Source: Pseudofabraea citricarpa
Taxonomy: Eukaryota > Ascomycota > Leotiomycetes > Helotiales > Dermateaceae
Length of the DNA: 64,000 nucleotides
Assembly: GCA_029641185.1 (NCBI GenBank)
Contig: JAPWGK010000002.1
Location: 1,240,001 to 1,304,000 of the forward strand
Direction: 5' to 3'
In this document: piece by piece, positions 21,975 through 33,366 of the stretch
Position numbering within the stretch: the stretch's first letter is position 1
Layout: each line of letters starts with the position of its first letter
Notes under the pieces: generated by a model
What the model saw: only the letters and a program-made list of their open reading frames with translations
Told to the model about the DNA's origin: nothing
Databases searched by the model: none
Translations under genes and position numbers: made by a program

Positions 21975-23990
21975 CTACCCAAAAACAATGCAGAGACCCC
22001 TGTCTTCACAAACACGTCTCCAATCAACTTCAATACCTTCGTCGGCCCCTTTCCAGACTTCACCGACAACTTCCCAAGCTCTTGAGATATTGTTCATCCC
22101 CTGTCGTCTCTCTGTACCTGTGAAGGCTTTCTTCGCTAATCCTCTGTCTTCCTCACTTATTGCCTCACAAGCAGCTACGAACAGTGGCCAAAGTAGAGCT
22201 GACATTGGTCCAGCATGTTCTACCACATTGGAACATGCAACAAGCGAGAGATGTGTGTGTTTTTGTACTAATGGATGAGATGATGGATGTGAATTGATTG
22301 TACGGTAAAGATATACGAATGCCGATTGTCGATATGCTTCTGCATTTGCCAAGATACTCAGAATTCGCGCTTCTTCAATCGGATCTCCGTCTTGAGAAAC
22401 TCCGTTTTCGTCTATTGTTGATGTTTTTGGTATCACGGCTGGTTTCCAGTTGGTAAGTGCATTTTCAATGGCTTGAGATGTGCTTTCAAGTTCTGTTCGG
22501 AGAACCGTTGCTTTGCTAAGCTCGCCGCTAGCGATTGCAGATTCGAGAGATGTCCTGAAAGATAAGAGATGGGAGAGTCGATGAATAATGGGCCAAAGAT
22601 CTGTAGAAAGACCTAGCAATGTATCAACTGCGCTTAATGGATTCCTGGCACTGTTATCGGCTGTGACAGGAAGTGGAAATGGAGAGGGTGATGGTTGAGA
22701 GCTAGTGTTGGGCGAGGTTCCAAGTGAAAGAGCGGCAATCACGTCGTAAAATCGAAACGCCTAAAACGAGTTAGTGGAAGTCCTTGCATTGACCCAATTT
22801 ACTCACTCTCTCCAAAAACATGCTTGTTGGTGTCGAATTTACTTGTGGGTGGGATTTCATAATAGTCATGGCGCCTTTGAGATGTCCATTTACAATGTTC
22901 GAGTTCCCACGTTGAACGAGCTGCGAAAATCAGTATTCATCAAGTTTCTGGTGGCGTTGAACTAACCACTTCGTAATAGACAAGTAACATAATGGCACCA
23001 AGAATCTCTTCTCGATTTGAATGATCATTTTGATCAATGAGTTGTGCTAAGCCCTGTAGAGCTTTATTGTGAAAATCCAAAGACTTTTCCTGATTCTCAA
23101 CTCCTCTGTACTCTAGATGTGCACTTGACAGAGCAAAAATGGCATTCATGACAGGCGAGCTTGCGTGTGATAGTGGTAGTACGAGCTGACGGAAAGGATT
23201 CCCAGTATCCTCTTTAAAGACGATAAGATGCGAGAGGACATTGCAGAAATGATCTACCAAAGAGCGCCTGTTCGTTTTATCTGTGAACTCCATAAATAAA
23301 GGTGCGCTAAATTCGACTAGTGGAGATGCAATAGGTGAAGGTGCAATCATGGCAAGATCTGGATATTGACTTCTGGATCGGATCAAAGTCCCTGTGGGTA
23401 TCTGGTCTGTCTCCGAACGAAGGATCTCTTCAACATCATCGCCAGCCTCAATTCCTAGATCCCAATCTGCTACAGATATATCCGAGGCTTGATACTGGTA
23501 TAGGGAGGCATCATCCCATGCGTCTACATTATGAGTAATTCCTTCGCCGTCGATCGGAGATATGTTTTCGTAGTGACCAGACCAAGAGTCATTGTAGAAC
23601 TTCGGTGAGCCACCATCATGCGAAAGTGTCTTCTCGAACAGCGAGCTGCGTCTGCGTTTCCGTGGCTTTACAGGCTCATATTCGCATTGTAGTGACCGCT
23701 CTGTGCACCGATCGCACTGAGGGCGCTGCTCATTGCATTTCTTCTTCTGTGATCGAGGTCAGAGGTGGGATGGACGGTTCAAGATGCTGTGAGTTACCTT
23801 TTCTTTACTACTGAAGGTTAGCCTCGCCACAACAATCAAGGGGAAATAAACTCACCATCGTATGCATCCTTCAGTGCCACAGACGGGTCAGCATTGTCCC
23901 TTGCTTCAATTGATCGCATCGCAGATTCTTACCAGCTCTCGACCGCCTCTTAGGCGCCTTGGGGGCAGCGCGTCTGGTGTAGAGAAGCAT
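21975..23990 (-). CDS. Zn2Cys6 transcription factor with fungal-specific C-terminal domain
   Basis: Six exons, 23990-23933, 23868-23856, 23807-23798, 23746-22967, 22920-22807 and 22760-21975, give 586 residues. Exons 2 and 3 are only 13 and 10 nt, and together with their neighbours they spell RSRAGCIRCKEKKKKC, then NEQRPQCDRCTERSLQC. The cluster is C-x2-C-x6-C-x6-C-x2-C-x6-C, followed by a basic linker (VKPRKRRRSS). The rest matches the DUF3468-type fungal regulator domain (VDHFCNVLSHLIVF, PLSHASSPVMNAIFALSSAH, FRFYDVIAALSLGTSPN). Such proteins bind CGG-containing sites as nuclear regulators; targets cannot be read from the sequence. It lies between the secreted protein and the SUR7-like gene, all on the minus strand. 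Confidence 0.9.
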
Positions 23991-24575
23991 AATGCCGTTT
24001 AAGGTTGTCAAATGTAACCATCCTGCCACGAAAAGTGTATAACCGTGTCGTTATTGCAGAAGAATGGAGAGAAGAGAAGCCATCTGCGACCTGGAGTTCT
24101 TCTGCGAATAATACGGGGAGATGAAGAGCGATTTGCGGGGTTGCAAGGATCCCAAGCAGCCTAAAGATCCCAGAGTACCACGCGATGATGAAAAAAGGCC
24201 TTAATTACAAAAGGGGCAGGTCGTTAGCAGGCCGTTGTTCGTGAATACGAGGTACGGGAGATGTATATAAATGAGGTGCACTCCGGCAGACTCATGCAAG
24301 CAAATCCCTAGTGGCGGCCCCGTAGATTGGCAACAGGTGCTTTGATAATGTAAGTATCGAGCATCCAGATCGATCATCTTGCTTCTGGATGCCAGAACTC
24401 GGATCATGCCGAGGTTCGGACGCACGAATATCCACTCCGTAGTCACGTGCAGAGTCACATGGCACAGTTCATTTGCTCGATCTGGAGTCTGAGCCGTCGA
24501 GCCAAGACTTTGCTTCAAATCAGAGTGACTATCTTATGCTTCTGTGCATATACGGGAATACGCAATAATTGCTTT
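23991..24575. other. Intergenic
   Basis: Promoter of the Zn2Cys6 gene and 3' flank of the SUR7-like gene. Nothing else is seen. Confidence 0.5.
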
Positions 24576-26056
24576 CTATGTTCTCTGTTCTGCAGCTGGA
24601 GTACCGGGCCTCACATTAAACAACCACTGCCGGATATTCTGTAACGAGTGTCAGTCAGCGAAATTATATTGGCCGAGAACCAGCACTCACACTTCTCGCT
24701 GGGTCTTCCCGAGGTGCAGGAACAGTCGGCGTAGGGGGTGCAGGAGGCGTAAGAGGCGAAGGAGCTCTCTCAGCCAAAGGAACAGCTTCTTCTTTCTTTG
24801 GGACCTTAAAGTCTGACCAAACTTCTCTCCGAATCCCTTTGTAATCACCCATCTCTGAAGGTCGCCTCGTTCTCGCTTTATATGAGAAAGTGCGATACTC
24901 TACAAACCAAATGACCAAAAAATAAACACTGGTAATGATAGACAGTACCCAACTGATCCAAATCAAGACGAGGAATCGAGATCCAACTTTCATCGAGAGA
25001 CCGACATCGTTACCGAATGTGTTCATAACCGAAGTTAAAGCGACTGAGACTGCTGTTGCCGAAATAGCACTGGAGAGATGAAAAGATGATGCTAGAAATG
25101 AAGCAATCATACTGAGATATCGTATGAGGGTCGGTGAGCGGAAGAAGAATTCGTAGATGGCGAGGACGGCAGAACCACCACTTCCAATGAGGCTGAGGAT
25201 GTATATAGCCAAGTTTAGTCGTCCAATGAAAGGAGTAGCCCATTCAAGAAACTCCCCCATAGATGCTACCTCTGACAATATCGGGACACTAACGTTCGTC
25301 GTAGCAACTGTAAATGACTGTGGGATATTTGTAAGATGGCTGAAGACGCCTGTGAGATTGTCAGCCAGATCATAAACCTTCACTTGCATTCCATGCCATA
25401 CCAGAAGCTCCGTCTCTATAACTCCTACAACTTGAAATATTGAAGTCTTCATCACCCGATGACCCATTAACCAGATTGCCTTGACAGATATTCAAGATGT
25501 GCATAGTGTAGAACTGAGAGATCCCAAGTGTCCTCTGAACACCTTCAGCGATCGCATTATTCAAACGGCTATCAATACCCTCTGTAATATTGCCAGCAAT
25601 GTTATCAAACAGGTTATCGATCGCACCTATTGGATTCGTGAGGGCGGATGCAATCTCTGATGGCGATGGCAGCACTGGTGTTGGACCAGTAGGTAGTGTA
25701 GTGGGAAGTAATCCGAGAGGATCGAGTGGATTGAATCTTTTGTTGTTGGTAGCCGTGGTGGTCGCTGTACTGGTAGCTGTGCTACTAGCCTGGGATAGCT
25801 CGATAATATTCTTTCCCAAGTCTGTAGTGTTTAACTATGCTCCTAGTCAGCTAAAGTAATTTGAAGTAGAAAACAAGGCCCGCACAGAAAGGATGTGACT
25901 GTCTTCAAGCACATTTGGTGCCGCGCCAGAAAGTACAGCTATAAGAGTAAGAATAAATGCTACGGTAGAAGCAACAAGCGGGATGATGGCAGTAAAGCGA
26001 AATTCAAGCTGAAAGAACCGTTGCTTCACAACTGCGGGTCGTATCTTCTCTGCCAT
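24576..26056 (-). CDS. SUR7/PalI-like four-span membrane protein
   Basis: Four exons, 26056-25886, 25834-25402, 25349-24691 and 24638-24576, give 441 residues. The third intron (24639-24690) has gtgagt, gctgac and ttacag signals and adds the tail NIRQWLFNVRPGTPAAEQRT; reading through would end earlier at SRPI. One hydrophobic span lies near the N-terminus (AIIPLVASTVAFILTLIAVL). A long extracytoplasmic loop follows with the FYTMHILNICQGN motif and paired cysteines. Three more spans follow (LAIYILSLIGSGGSAVLAIY, a Ser/Ala-rich one, and FLVLIWISWVLSIITSVYFL) and then a Pro-rich cytosolic tail. This is the SUR7/PalI pattern; family members sit in eisosomes or act in pH sensing and wall stress. 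Which of these applies is unknown. Confidence 0.8.
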
Positions 26057-27451
26057 GTTTGGAAATACTAGAGACCAACGGTCCGGAACAGACTAGGGGA
26101 CAGATGATATATAGAAATTGTGTTCGGTCCTCTTGCTCAGTCATATCATTTCATCTACAATCCTTTTCATTAGCTGGGTTTGTTTCTTGACGTGGTCTTC
26201 GAATACGTACCGAGAAGGATACAGAGACAATTGAATATCCTGTTTTTCCTCGCACGATTCTAGTTGCCCAATCATCGAGCCCCGGAGATGAAGCTGTTAC
26301 TGATTTGGAGGATAAGATCAGTCATAGGGTAAACCTGCAGTTTTAACATAACAGACGAAGGATGGGCTAGCATATCTCGGCGAATGACAAGGCATTAATG
26401 TTCATAATGCGATGTCCAATGACGCGTCTGACAGTCGTTCTAAGCCTCAGTGAGTTCATAGCAGCGCCTGCCCTTCAGACGGACAAGGAGGGCTTGAAAC
26501 ATCTAGCCTTGCGAGAGTCTGGATACAGGGACTTTAGCGAGGCAAAAGGAAGAGAGTAGTCTCCGGTTCCCGAGCCAAGGACTTAAATCCGGCCCGTTGT
26601 GGCTGATGTAGTTTTGTACGAATCCGATGCGACTACGAAGAAGGCTGAGGTGAGATATAAAGTACATGTTGTTCTGCTTCATGTTGCGAGAATTCTTTCC
26701 AGCCATGCTTCAACTTTGAAGTTCTGTTGCTCAAGCGAGCTCTCTCAGATTCGAGGCTCGAGCATTTTTTCCTTGACAGTAGCCATTCCCACGTGAAATT
26801 GGGAGTTGCGAGAGTCATTACTGCTTTCACTAGCCCTCATATTTCTATGTACCCTTTGAAGGAAGAGCAAGTTACTCATCCGTGAGAATTTAACAGCAAA
26901 GGCGTTGGTTCCCATCCCTTATTTGGTATTGACAGAAACCAGTCTCATTGCGGTAGTTTATCCATCTTTAGGATTGTCAGGATTCTATTGTAAGTCATCA
27001 TCTTAGAAATTTATACTTATCGCCGATGGGAAGAATTGCAAGATCGCACTCGTCTGACTACCCCCCTGAAATCATTATTGATGTTCGCCGATTAAATTAA
27101 CAACAGCTCTCCACGGCGCTTTAGATTCTATATTCATCCTATAGAACCAATAATTCAGTGCCGTACATCGTAAGACAAGCTCCTCAGCCGCATAAAATTA
27201 GGAAATATTACGGCGGCGCCGGTCATATCCTAGCATGCCATAAATTATCCTCATAAGGCATTTCATTTATCGTCTAATATCTATATACAGTCGTTAATAC
27301 ATCAAAATCTTTATCTCATAACTTCCACGGCTCTAAAAAGTACAACTCCATCATGATGCTGATAACGCGTGGGTAATTTGACGGTGTTAATCTACACCAA
27401 TGATTTCTAGAAAGCATTAGTATTTTACATCCACCAGAAAAGGGAGAATCC
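26057..27451. other. Intergenic
   Basis: 1.4 kb, moderately AT-rich, between the SUR7-like start and the 3' end of the next minus-strand gene. No coding exon, RNA gene or repeat is recognised. Confidence 0.5.
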
Positions 27452-28097
27452 CTACATGAACATCTGGAAAATTTTGAGGACCCCATCCAAAGGTCCGGCT
27501 TTGGTATTGGCAAACTTTTTGAACTGGCTGAAAATAGCATTGGGATCATCTTTTTCCTCTCCTATCAAGCCGGTTAGAGTTTATCCCAGTCGCAGGTAAA
27601 TATAGTGTAGACATACCTTTTTTCTTTTTGTCTTTCTTGATATCTTCGCTCAGTAGATTCATCAATCCCTGACCAGCAGAGACTAACCCTTTAACCATGC
27701 CACCGACAGCGAGCACAGGGAAAATACTCATCAAACCCGTCTGGATAGGATGTTTTCGGGCATACCACATCAGATCTCTCATCCATTGACGAAACTTGCC
27801 CACGACTCGCTTGACAAAGCCCGGACGGGGCTTTGGTCGTGACGCATTGTATGGTGAGGGGATGCGGTAGACTGGAGAAGCAGATCTGCTCCTGATACTG
27901 CGTACAGACTGATTGTGCGATTTGGCATAGTATGTCTTAGATTGTGACGCAGCACCGTATGACCTTGGAGATTCTGCTTCGTAGGGTGGGAAGTATGGCT
28001 TGGCGGTGAGTTGGGAGGAATATGCTGGCAGACTCGACAATTTAGGGGACCGAAGCCCGCTGGACAGCGGCGGGGTTGGGTATCCCATGTTATCCAT
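27452..28097 (-). CDS. Hypothetical basic protein with one hydrophobic segment
   Basis: Two exons, 28097-27617 and 27561-27452, give 196 residues. The intron (27562-27616) has gtatgt, ctaac and tag signals. The chosen start is MDNMGYPTPP; the frame is open further upstream but without protein-like content. Residues 1-80 are Ser/Pro/Tyr-rich and disordered. A basic stretch (KPRPGFVKRVVGKFRQWMRD) leads into a hydrophobic segment at about residues 122-145 (TGLMSIFPVLAVGGMVKGLV). Then come a lysine cluster (KKDKKKKGEEKDD) and a short amphipathic C-terminus. I do not recognise a family. A membrane-attached or lipid-surface protein is a reasonable guess, with no further support. Confidence 0.6.
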
Positions 28098-31000
28098 GAC
28101 GAAGCGAACAATGCAGCAATAACTTCCTGTGAATGAGACTCGAACGTTCGGGAACCAATTGATCAAGGGACAAAGGTCTGGCAAAGAGAGGATGCAGAGA
28201 CAACCAGTTTTGATCTCTGCTTCTGAAATTCACGAGGTTGGACTCCTGGAACTGGCGGTGAAAAAGCTCCACGACATCCTTGCACCAGCTTGGTCCCTGA
28301 ATGCCAAGTCGGCGTGGGAGATCTTCCCGTCGCTTCGCAACTGCCGACTGGTCAACCCCTTTTTATTTTGCTTCCCCGGTATCCGGCGGAGGAAAAGGGT
28401 TGGCGCTATGCTTATATATATAACTTATCTCAAGCCACTCCACTACTTGGAAGTACACAATTCCTTAAATTTAAGAGGTAATTAAGAGTGGAAAGGAAAT
28501 CATTTCCTAGGTTGGATAAATCTCGTGAATTTGCATGATAGCTAGGTTGTGAGAATGGAGAATTTCAATGTTATAAGACCCAGCACGCCAAAGACTTATT
28601 TAGGCATTAGATATTCAAGAGAGCTATAGAGGCAGTCTATGACAGCGTTAATAGCATCCACAAATATGCTCAGCTTCATATCACTGGCTGAGTTCTGAAT
28701 TTCATCGGGTACTACTATCTCGACGATTCGATCCGAAAACATCCTTTGACTATAGACGACACAAAAACCCAATCTTCAGCTGTTATTTGAACAAGATAGA
28801 CTTGACCAGATGCAAACATCTGGCAAAAATATATATCGTAAGTAGAATTCCTAAACAATGCATGTTAGTAAAGTAAGAGTAATGATAGAGACCGGCAAAA
28901 ATACATCCAAAGCACATCTCGTGGAACAATCTGTCTATATATTCCAACCCAACCACTTCAGCATTTCCACAGTTTTATGTTTGTAATACCAAAATTTCTC
29001 TGGGATTGATTCTGTTGTCTATGCGATTGGGAATTTCAGCATTTAGAATATCTGCTGTGTGATTTTCAGACCATTCAAACATCCCCCACTACCAAGTCTA
29101 TTACCTTTTAGTTACGATTTGTATAGAATCTTTCAACACCTTTTCAAACCCGTTCAAAGAGCCATGAGGCGTAAAATATTCCTCAAAATATAAGGATTTC
29201 GATGTTGATCCAAGTCCGGGTCTTGCTTGCAGACTTCCCAATCTCTCTGCTTTTAAGCGAGCCTAGGAAATCCCCAAAGTAGTCATATCGAGCCTGGATA
29301 GGTTGGCTTAGACGTGGGACTAGTCGTACATCTCATGAATAGTAAATATGAAGCGGTCTTACGCCGAGATGAACTGTTGAGAGCGGAATGCTTGTTCAAA
29401 TTTTCAGCAATGCTACTTATGAATGCAATTTGGGCGGAAGCTCTATATAACGTCGACTTCACTTTCCAAGAATCCAAGATTATGCTCTGGAGATTGAATA
29501 TGAATAACAAGACATTCAGTTCTTCGACTATGGTATGTCACTGCATAGCCAGGACGGCTTTTCAGATTCTCCAAAAGACCAACACATGCGGCATTTAAGC
29601 AGTGGTCTACTGATGATATAGATCGCTGGCTATTGGAATAAATCGGACAAGCAGAAGAAACTCCGTCGAAAATTCCACGACAAATACCAAGTACGTCCTT
29701 GTCCGCATATAGGAGCACAAAGTTTAACATTTCAATGGGATGTAGGTGTATCAAAAATGTGCTGATATATAAGAAGTCCCACGCACAACCCCCCCCCCCC
29801 CCCCCCCGAATAGCAGTGATACGTCAAGTTAATATCCCGTTGAAGCCGAGGGAAATAAATTCCTTGCGCATCTACATTGGGAATGGCCCGGGCAGTTTTA
29901 ATTGACAGTAACACGACCTCGTTGCACGGCTCTAAACATGCAGTTAGGTAGATAACCGACAGAGAATAAAAGTGAAGGCGGGGTAGTTACAGTAACAGCA
30001 AACAAACGACAATGTAACCTACGGAGTCAATTGTGCTGTAAGCCTGTAACCCCGGAGCTTTGGACCACCGTTCACGTGGTGTGATATGGCCAACTCAGAC
30101 TAGTTACCCTCAGACTAATGCAGCCGTGAGAGCGGATAAATCTAGGCCTTGCCTTTCTACCTGTCGTTCTCGTAGTTTTGGCTTTGGTGCAAGAGCCTTA
30201 AATGTTGATATCAATATTAAACCATCCGACGAACTAGGTTAGTACCACCCGCTTTTTGCAGCTCGTAATCTACAATCCGGAAGTGTGTTCTCGTCATATA
30301 AGTATAATTAGAGGAGCTGCAAACAGGCAGTGCATTGGATGACCACTTAATAGATATCATCAGAATCGACCATGGCTCTATAGGTTGCTCATAGAATATC
30401 CAGGTAGTGGCGTTAAACCGCTTCTGCTTGAGACATAGATTTACGTATGGAATTCGAATCTCTTCATGTCGGGTGCTATTATTTCCTTCGCAGCAGTCCT
30501 TTCGATCTGGTCAATCCTAGCAGACTCGGGGAGGCTTTATGCAAGTTAAGAACAAGCTTGAAAAGTAGTTCTAAATTCCCAAGTCATAGCACTCTCTGTC
30601 CTTGTAGAATCACCACACATATGGTGCACCTTGGTAAGGCGGCTTAGGTCATCATCCAATATAGCAGTAACCGTTCAATCTTGACAGTTCAGTGCCTTCA
30701 AGGATTTACCAGAGCCTTCCCAACTACCTTCTGTGAATATATCTCATCTTGTTATTAAGATAAAGGCTAACTTGCTTAATCTCTACGCTTGCATAGTTTA
30801 AGGCCTTTCCAAGAAGGTTTGCACGGAATGAGTCGACTCTGTGGCAAGCACAAAGTCTTGAGCTGAATCTTGTTGTAGAGTGAGCCATATTCCATGTACG
30901 TAATCATAAGCGTGTCCCCAATCCCTGGAGGGGTTTACGTTGGCCAGAGTAAAGGTTTACCGCTACACAGGTGCTCTACAATGCCCTGCTATGTCAATCC

Positions 31001-31182
31001 GAGTCTATTTTCAAGCGACAGACACATTGAAGCGAGATGTTGATCGCAGAGATATGTAGGTGACTGAACAAGAGTAAAGTACAAATATTTCATAATATCT
31101 CCTTTCTTTCCGAATATCTGCCATCTATCCATACACATTTTCCAGCCCCGAGTACCTTACAGAAAATAATACAAAGTCCCAT
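28098..31182. other. AT-rich gene-poor stretch with a 19-C tract
   Basis: Three kilobases of AT-rich sequence between the unrecognised protein and GUF1. The short frames overlap on both strands and carry no family signature. It contains a 19-base C homopolymer. It could be old degenerate repeat DNA, but no terminal repeats or transposase remnant can be shown. Confidence 0.5.
29789..29807. repeat. 19-base cytosine homopolymer
   Basis: Uninterrupted run of 19 C in otherwise AT-rich DNA, G-quadruplex-capable on the minus strand. Length may be unreliable in sequencing. Confidence 0.8.
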
Positions 31183-33138
31183 CTACTTAGCCAAGAAAGC
31201 CTGGAACGCCTTGTGATCAATAGCGATATTTCCCACAGCTCTCAGCTTCTTGCGGCCCTCCTTCTGTCTATCGAGGAGCTTCCTTTTGCGACCAATGTCG
31301 GCAGCATGCAACTTCTGCAGAACGTCCTTCCGGAAAGGCTTGATGGTCTCTCGTGCTACAATGCGCTTGTTGGCTGTCGCTTGGAGGACGATCTCGAACA
31401 TCTGCCGATCGACATGCTCTTTGAACTTGGTAACCCATTGGCGACCAAGTCGCATGACTTGTGAACTGTGCACCACGCGGGCTACAGCATCAACGGGTTC
31501 CTTGTTCACAAGAAGTTGCAGTTTGACGATGTTGGACGCTCGCCAACCCGCATCTTCGTAATCGAGAGAAGCATAACCCTTCGTAGCACCTTTAAGGCGT
31601 CCGAAAAAGTCATCAACAAGCTGTGCGAGTGGTAGGTCATACTTCAGAATGACTTGGGTTGAAGTGAAGAAGGTCAGCTCTTTCTGTTCCCCACGATTGG
31701 CTTCACAGAGTTCAATGACTTTGCCTAGGTATTCTTCCGGGAGTGTGATATTGGCGGAGACATAAGGTTCTTGCAACTCAACAACACGTCCCATAGATGA
31801 ATCCGTGTCTGGGAAATCGGCTGGATTTTCAATGATTTCTTCCCGACCTTCTTTCCAGATCACTTTGAAAGGGACCGTTGGAGGTGTAATGATGATGCTA
31901 GCGCCATGCTCTTGTCGGAGGCGATCTTCAAACACGGAGCAATGAAGCGTCCCAAGAAAGCCCAATCGCCAGCCAGCACCCAAAGCATCAGAAGAGACCT
32001 TCTGTAGCGTCACACTGCGGTCGTTAAGCACAATCTGATTAATGCTATCTTCCAGATGACCAAATTCGCTCTGATCTACCGGAAAGGCGGCAACAAAAAC
32101 CATGGACTTTGGCTCTTCGAATCCAGGGTATGGCTCGACAAGCTTTTCCGACCCTACTGTAGTAAATGTATCTCCACTCAGTGCTTCCGTGCTCTTTTTC
32201 ATTCCTGGATTGAAGAAGATATAGCCCACCTGGCCAGCGCGAAGACTGCTTTGGGGTGTTTGATCAGGATACATGATACCAACCTCCCCTACGAAGTATT
32301 TCTTGCCCGTGGCAAATGACACGACATGATCTCCAGCTTTGATAGTCCCATCAAAAATCCTGACAAGCAGGATAACCCCCTTGTAGTTGTCATACCATGA
32401 ATCCACAAGCAAAATCCGTAGAGGTTTTTTTTCATCTCCTACCGGGCAAGGAATTTGCCTAATGACATTCGGTAGAAGAGCACCGACATTGAGACCTGTC
32501 TTAGCAGACACTAAAACAGCATTTTCTGGTTCCAACTCGAAAGCCTCTTTCATCTGATCTAAAGCTCTTTGTGAGTCCGCCGCGGGAAGATCGACTTTGT
32601 TGACCACTGGGACCAGCACCAATCCCTGAGAGAAAGCCAAGTAGAAGTTGGCGACCGTTTGCGCCTGGACTCCTTGACTTGCATCGACCAACAATAAAGC
32701 TCCGCCACAACTAGCATAGGACCTGGAGACCTCGGCACGAAAATCGACATGACCGGGTGTATCGACAAGATGTAACAGATAATCCTCGCCGTCGTGATTA
32801 TATAGCATACTGCAGGTCTGGGCCTTCACTGTAATACCTCTCTCCCTCTCGACATCCAATTTATCCAGAATCTGCTTGTTCCCGCCAGGTTGGATGGTGC
32901 CCGTAAGTTCCAGAAGCCGATCGCTGAGCGTGCTCTTTCCATGATCGACGTGAGCCACGATACAGAAATTGCGGAATCGCTCGATTGGAATTGCTGAGAT
33001 CCTGCGCTCAAGCTCCGAGACAGGTTTGGAAGCTTGAGCGCATCGTGTTACCGAAGTGCTGAAGGCGCGCGTGAGATTGCCATGCTGGCTTCGGAGGGAG
33101 CTATGGAGCCGAGAGAATTGAAATGCCCATCGCTGCAT
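31183..33138 (-). CDS. GUF1: Translation factor GUF1, mitochondrial (EF4/LepA-type GTPase)
   Basis: A single exon of 651 residues from ATG 33138. An Arg/Ser-rich presequence (about 45 residues) precedes [20 protein letters not shown], the G1 loop. G2 is [10 protein letters not shown]3 is DTPGHVDF and G4 is NKVDLP. The elongation-factor domains II and III follow (for example [20 protein letters not shown]), with the LepA-specific C-terminal domain ending in a lysine/arginine-rich [19 protein letters not shown] tail. GUF1 is the mitochondrial counterpart of bacterial LepA, a ribosome-dependent GTPase that supports protein synthesis fidelity, most needed under suboptimal conditions. Length and domain order are normal for the family and no key residue is missing. 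It shares a 228-bp promoter with the divergent MAD2 gene. Confidence 0.96.
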   Translation of the reverse strand: MQRWAFQFSRLHSSLRSQHGNLTRAFSTSVTRCAQASKPVSELERRISAIPIERFRNFCIVAHVDHGKSTLSDRLLELTGTIQPGGNKQILDKLDVERERGITVKAQTCSMLYNHDGEDYLLHLVDTPGHVDFRAEVSRSYASCGGALLLVDASQGVQAQTVANFYLAFSQGLVLVPVVNKVDLPAADSQRALDQMKEAFELEPENAVLVSAKTGLNVGALLPNVIRQIPCPVGDEKKPLRILLVDSWYDNYKGVILLVRIFDGTIKAGDHVVSFATGKKYFVGEVGIMYPDQTPQSSLRAGQVGYIFFNPGMKKSTEALSGDTFTTVGSEKLVEPYPGFEEPKSMVFVAAFPVDQSEFGHLEDSINQIVLNDRSVTLQKVSSDALGAGWRLGFLGTLHCSVFEDRLRQEHGASIIITPPTVPFKVIWKEGREEIIENPADFPDTDSSMGRVVELQEPYVSANITLPEEYLGKVIELCEANRGEQKELTFFTSTQVILKYDLPLAQLVDDFFGRLKGATKGYASLDYEDAGWRASNIVKLQLLVNKEPVDAVARVVHSSQVMRLGRQWVTKFKEHVDRQMFEIVLQATANKRIVARETIKPFRKDVLQKLHAADIGRKRKLLDRQKEGRKKLRAVGNIAIDHKAFQAFLAK

Positions 33139-33366
33139 CAAGACTGTTGTGAGGGGAAATCAATGTTCAAATGGTTCACATCTCTCTCGTTCGCGGCTGG
33201 CTCGACAAATTTAATTGGGACGTTCAAGGAGCACGTCGGCCCGGCATTTTATTGATCCGACGCGTCGCTGGAGAAACGATTTCTAACAAAACAACTAGGA
33301 CCCTGAGACGACGGCGGCGACGATTCAATTGATTTTTGAAGTTCAGCCCCTCACATACTACTCATA
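33139..33366. promoter_or_regulatory. Bidirectional promoter GUF1/MAD2
   Basis: The 228 bp between the two opposite start codons must hold both core promoters. No TATA box is evident. Confidence 0.6.

Noticed and set aside
28098..31182. Transposon remnant in the AT-rich spacer
   Set aside because: No transposase-like frame, terminal inverted repeats or target duplication can be shown.
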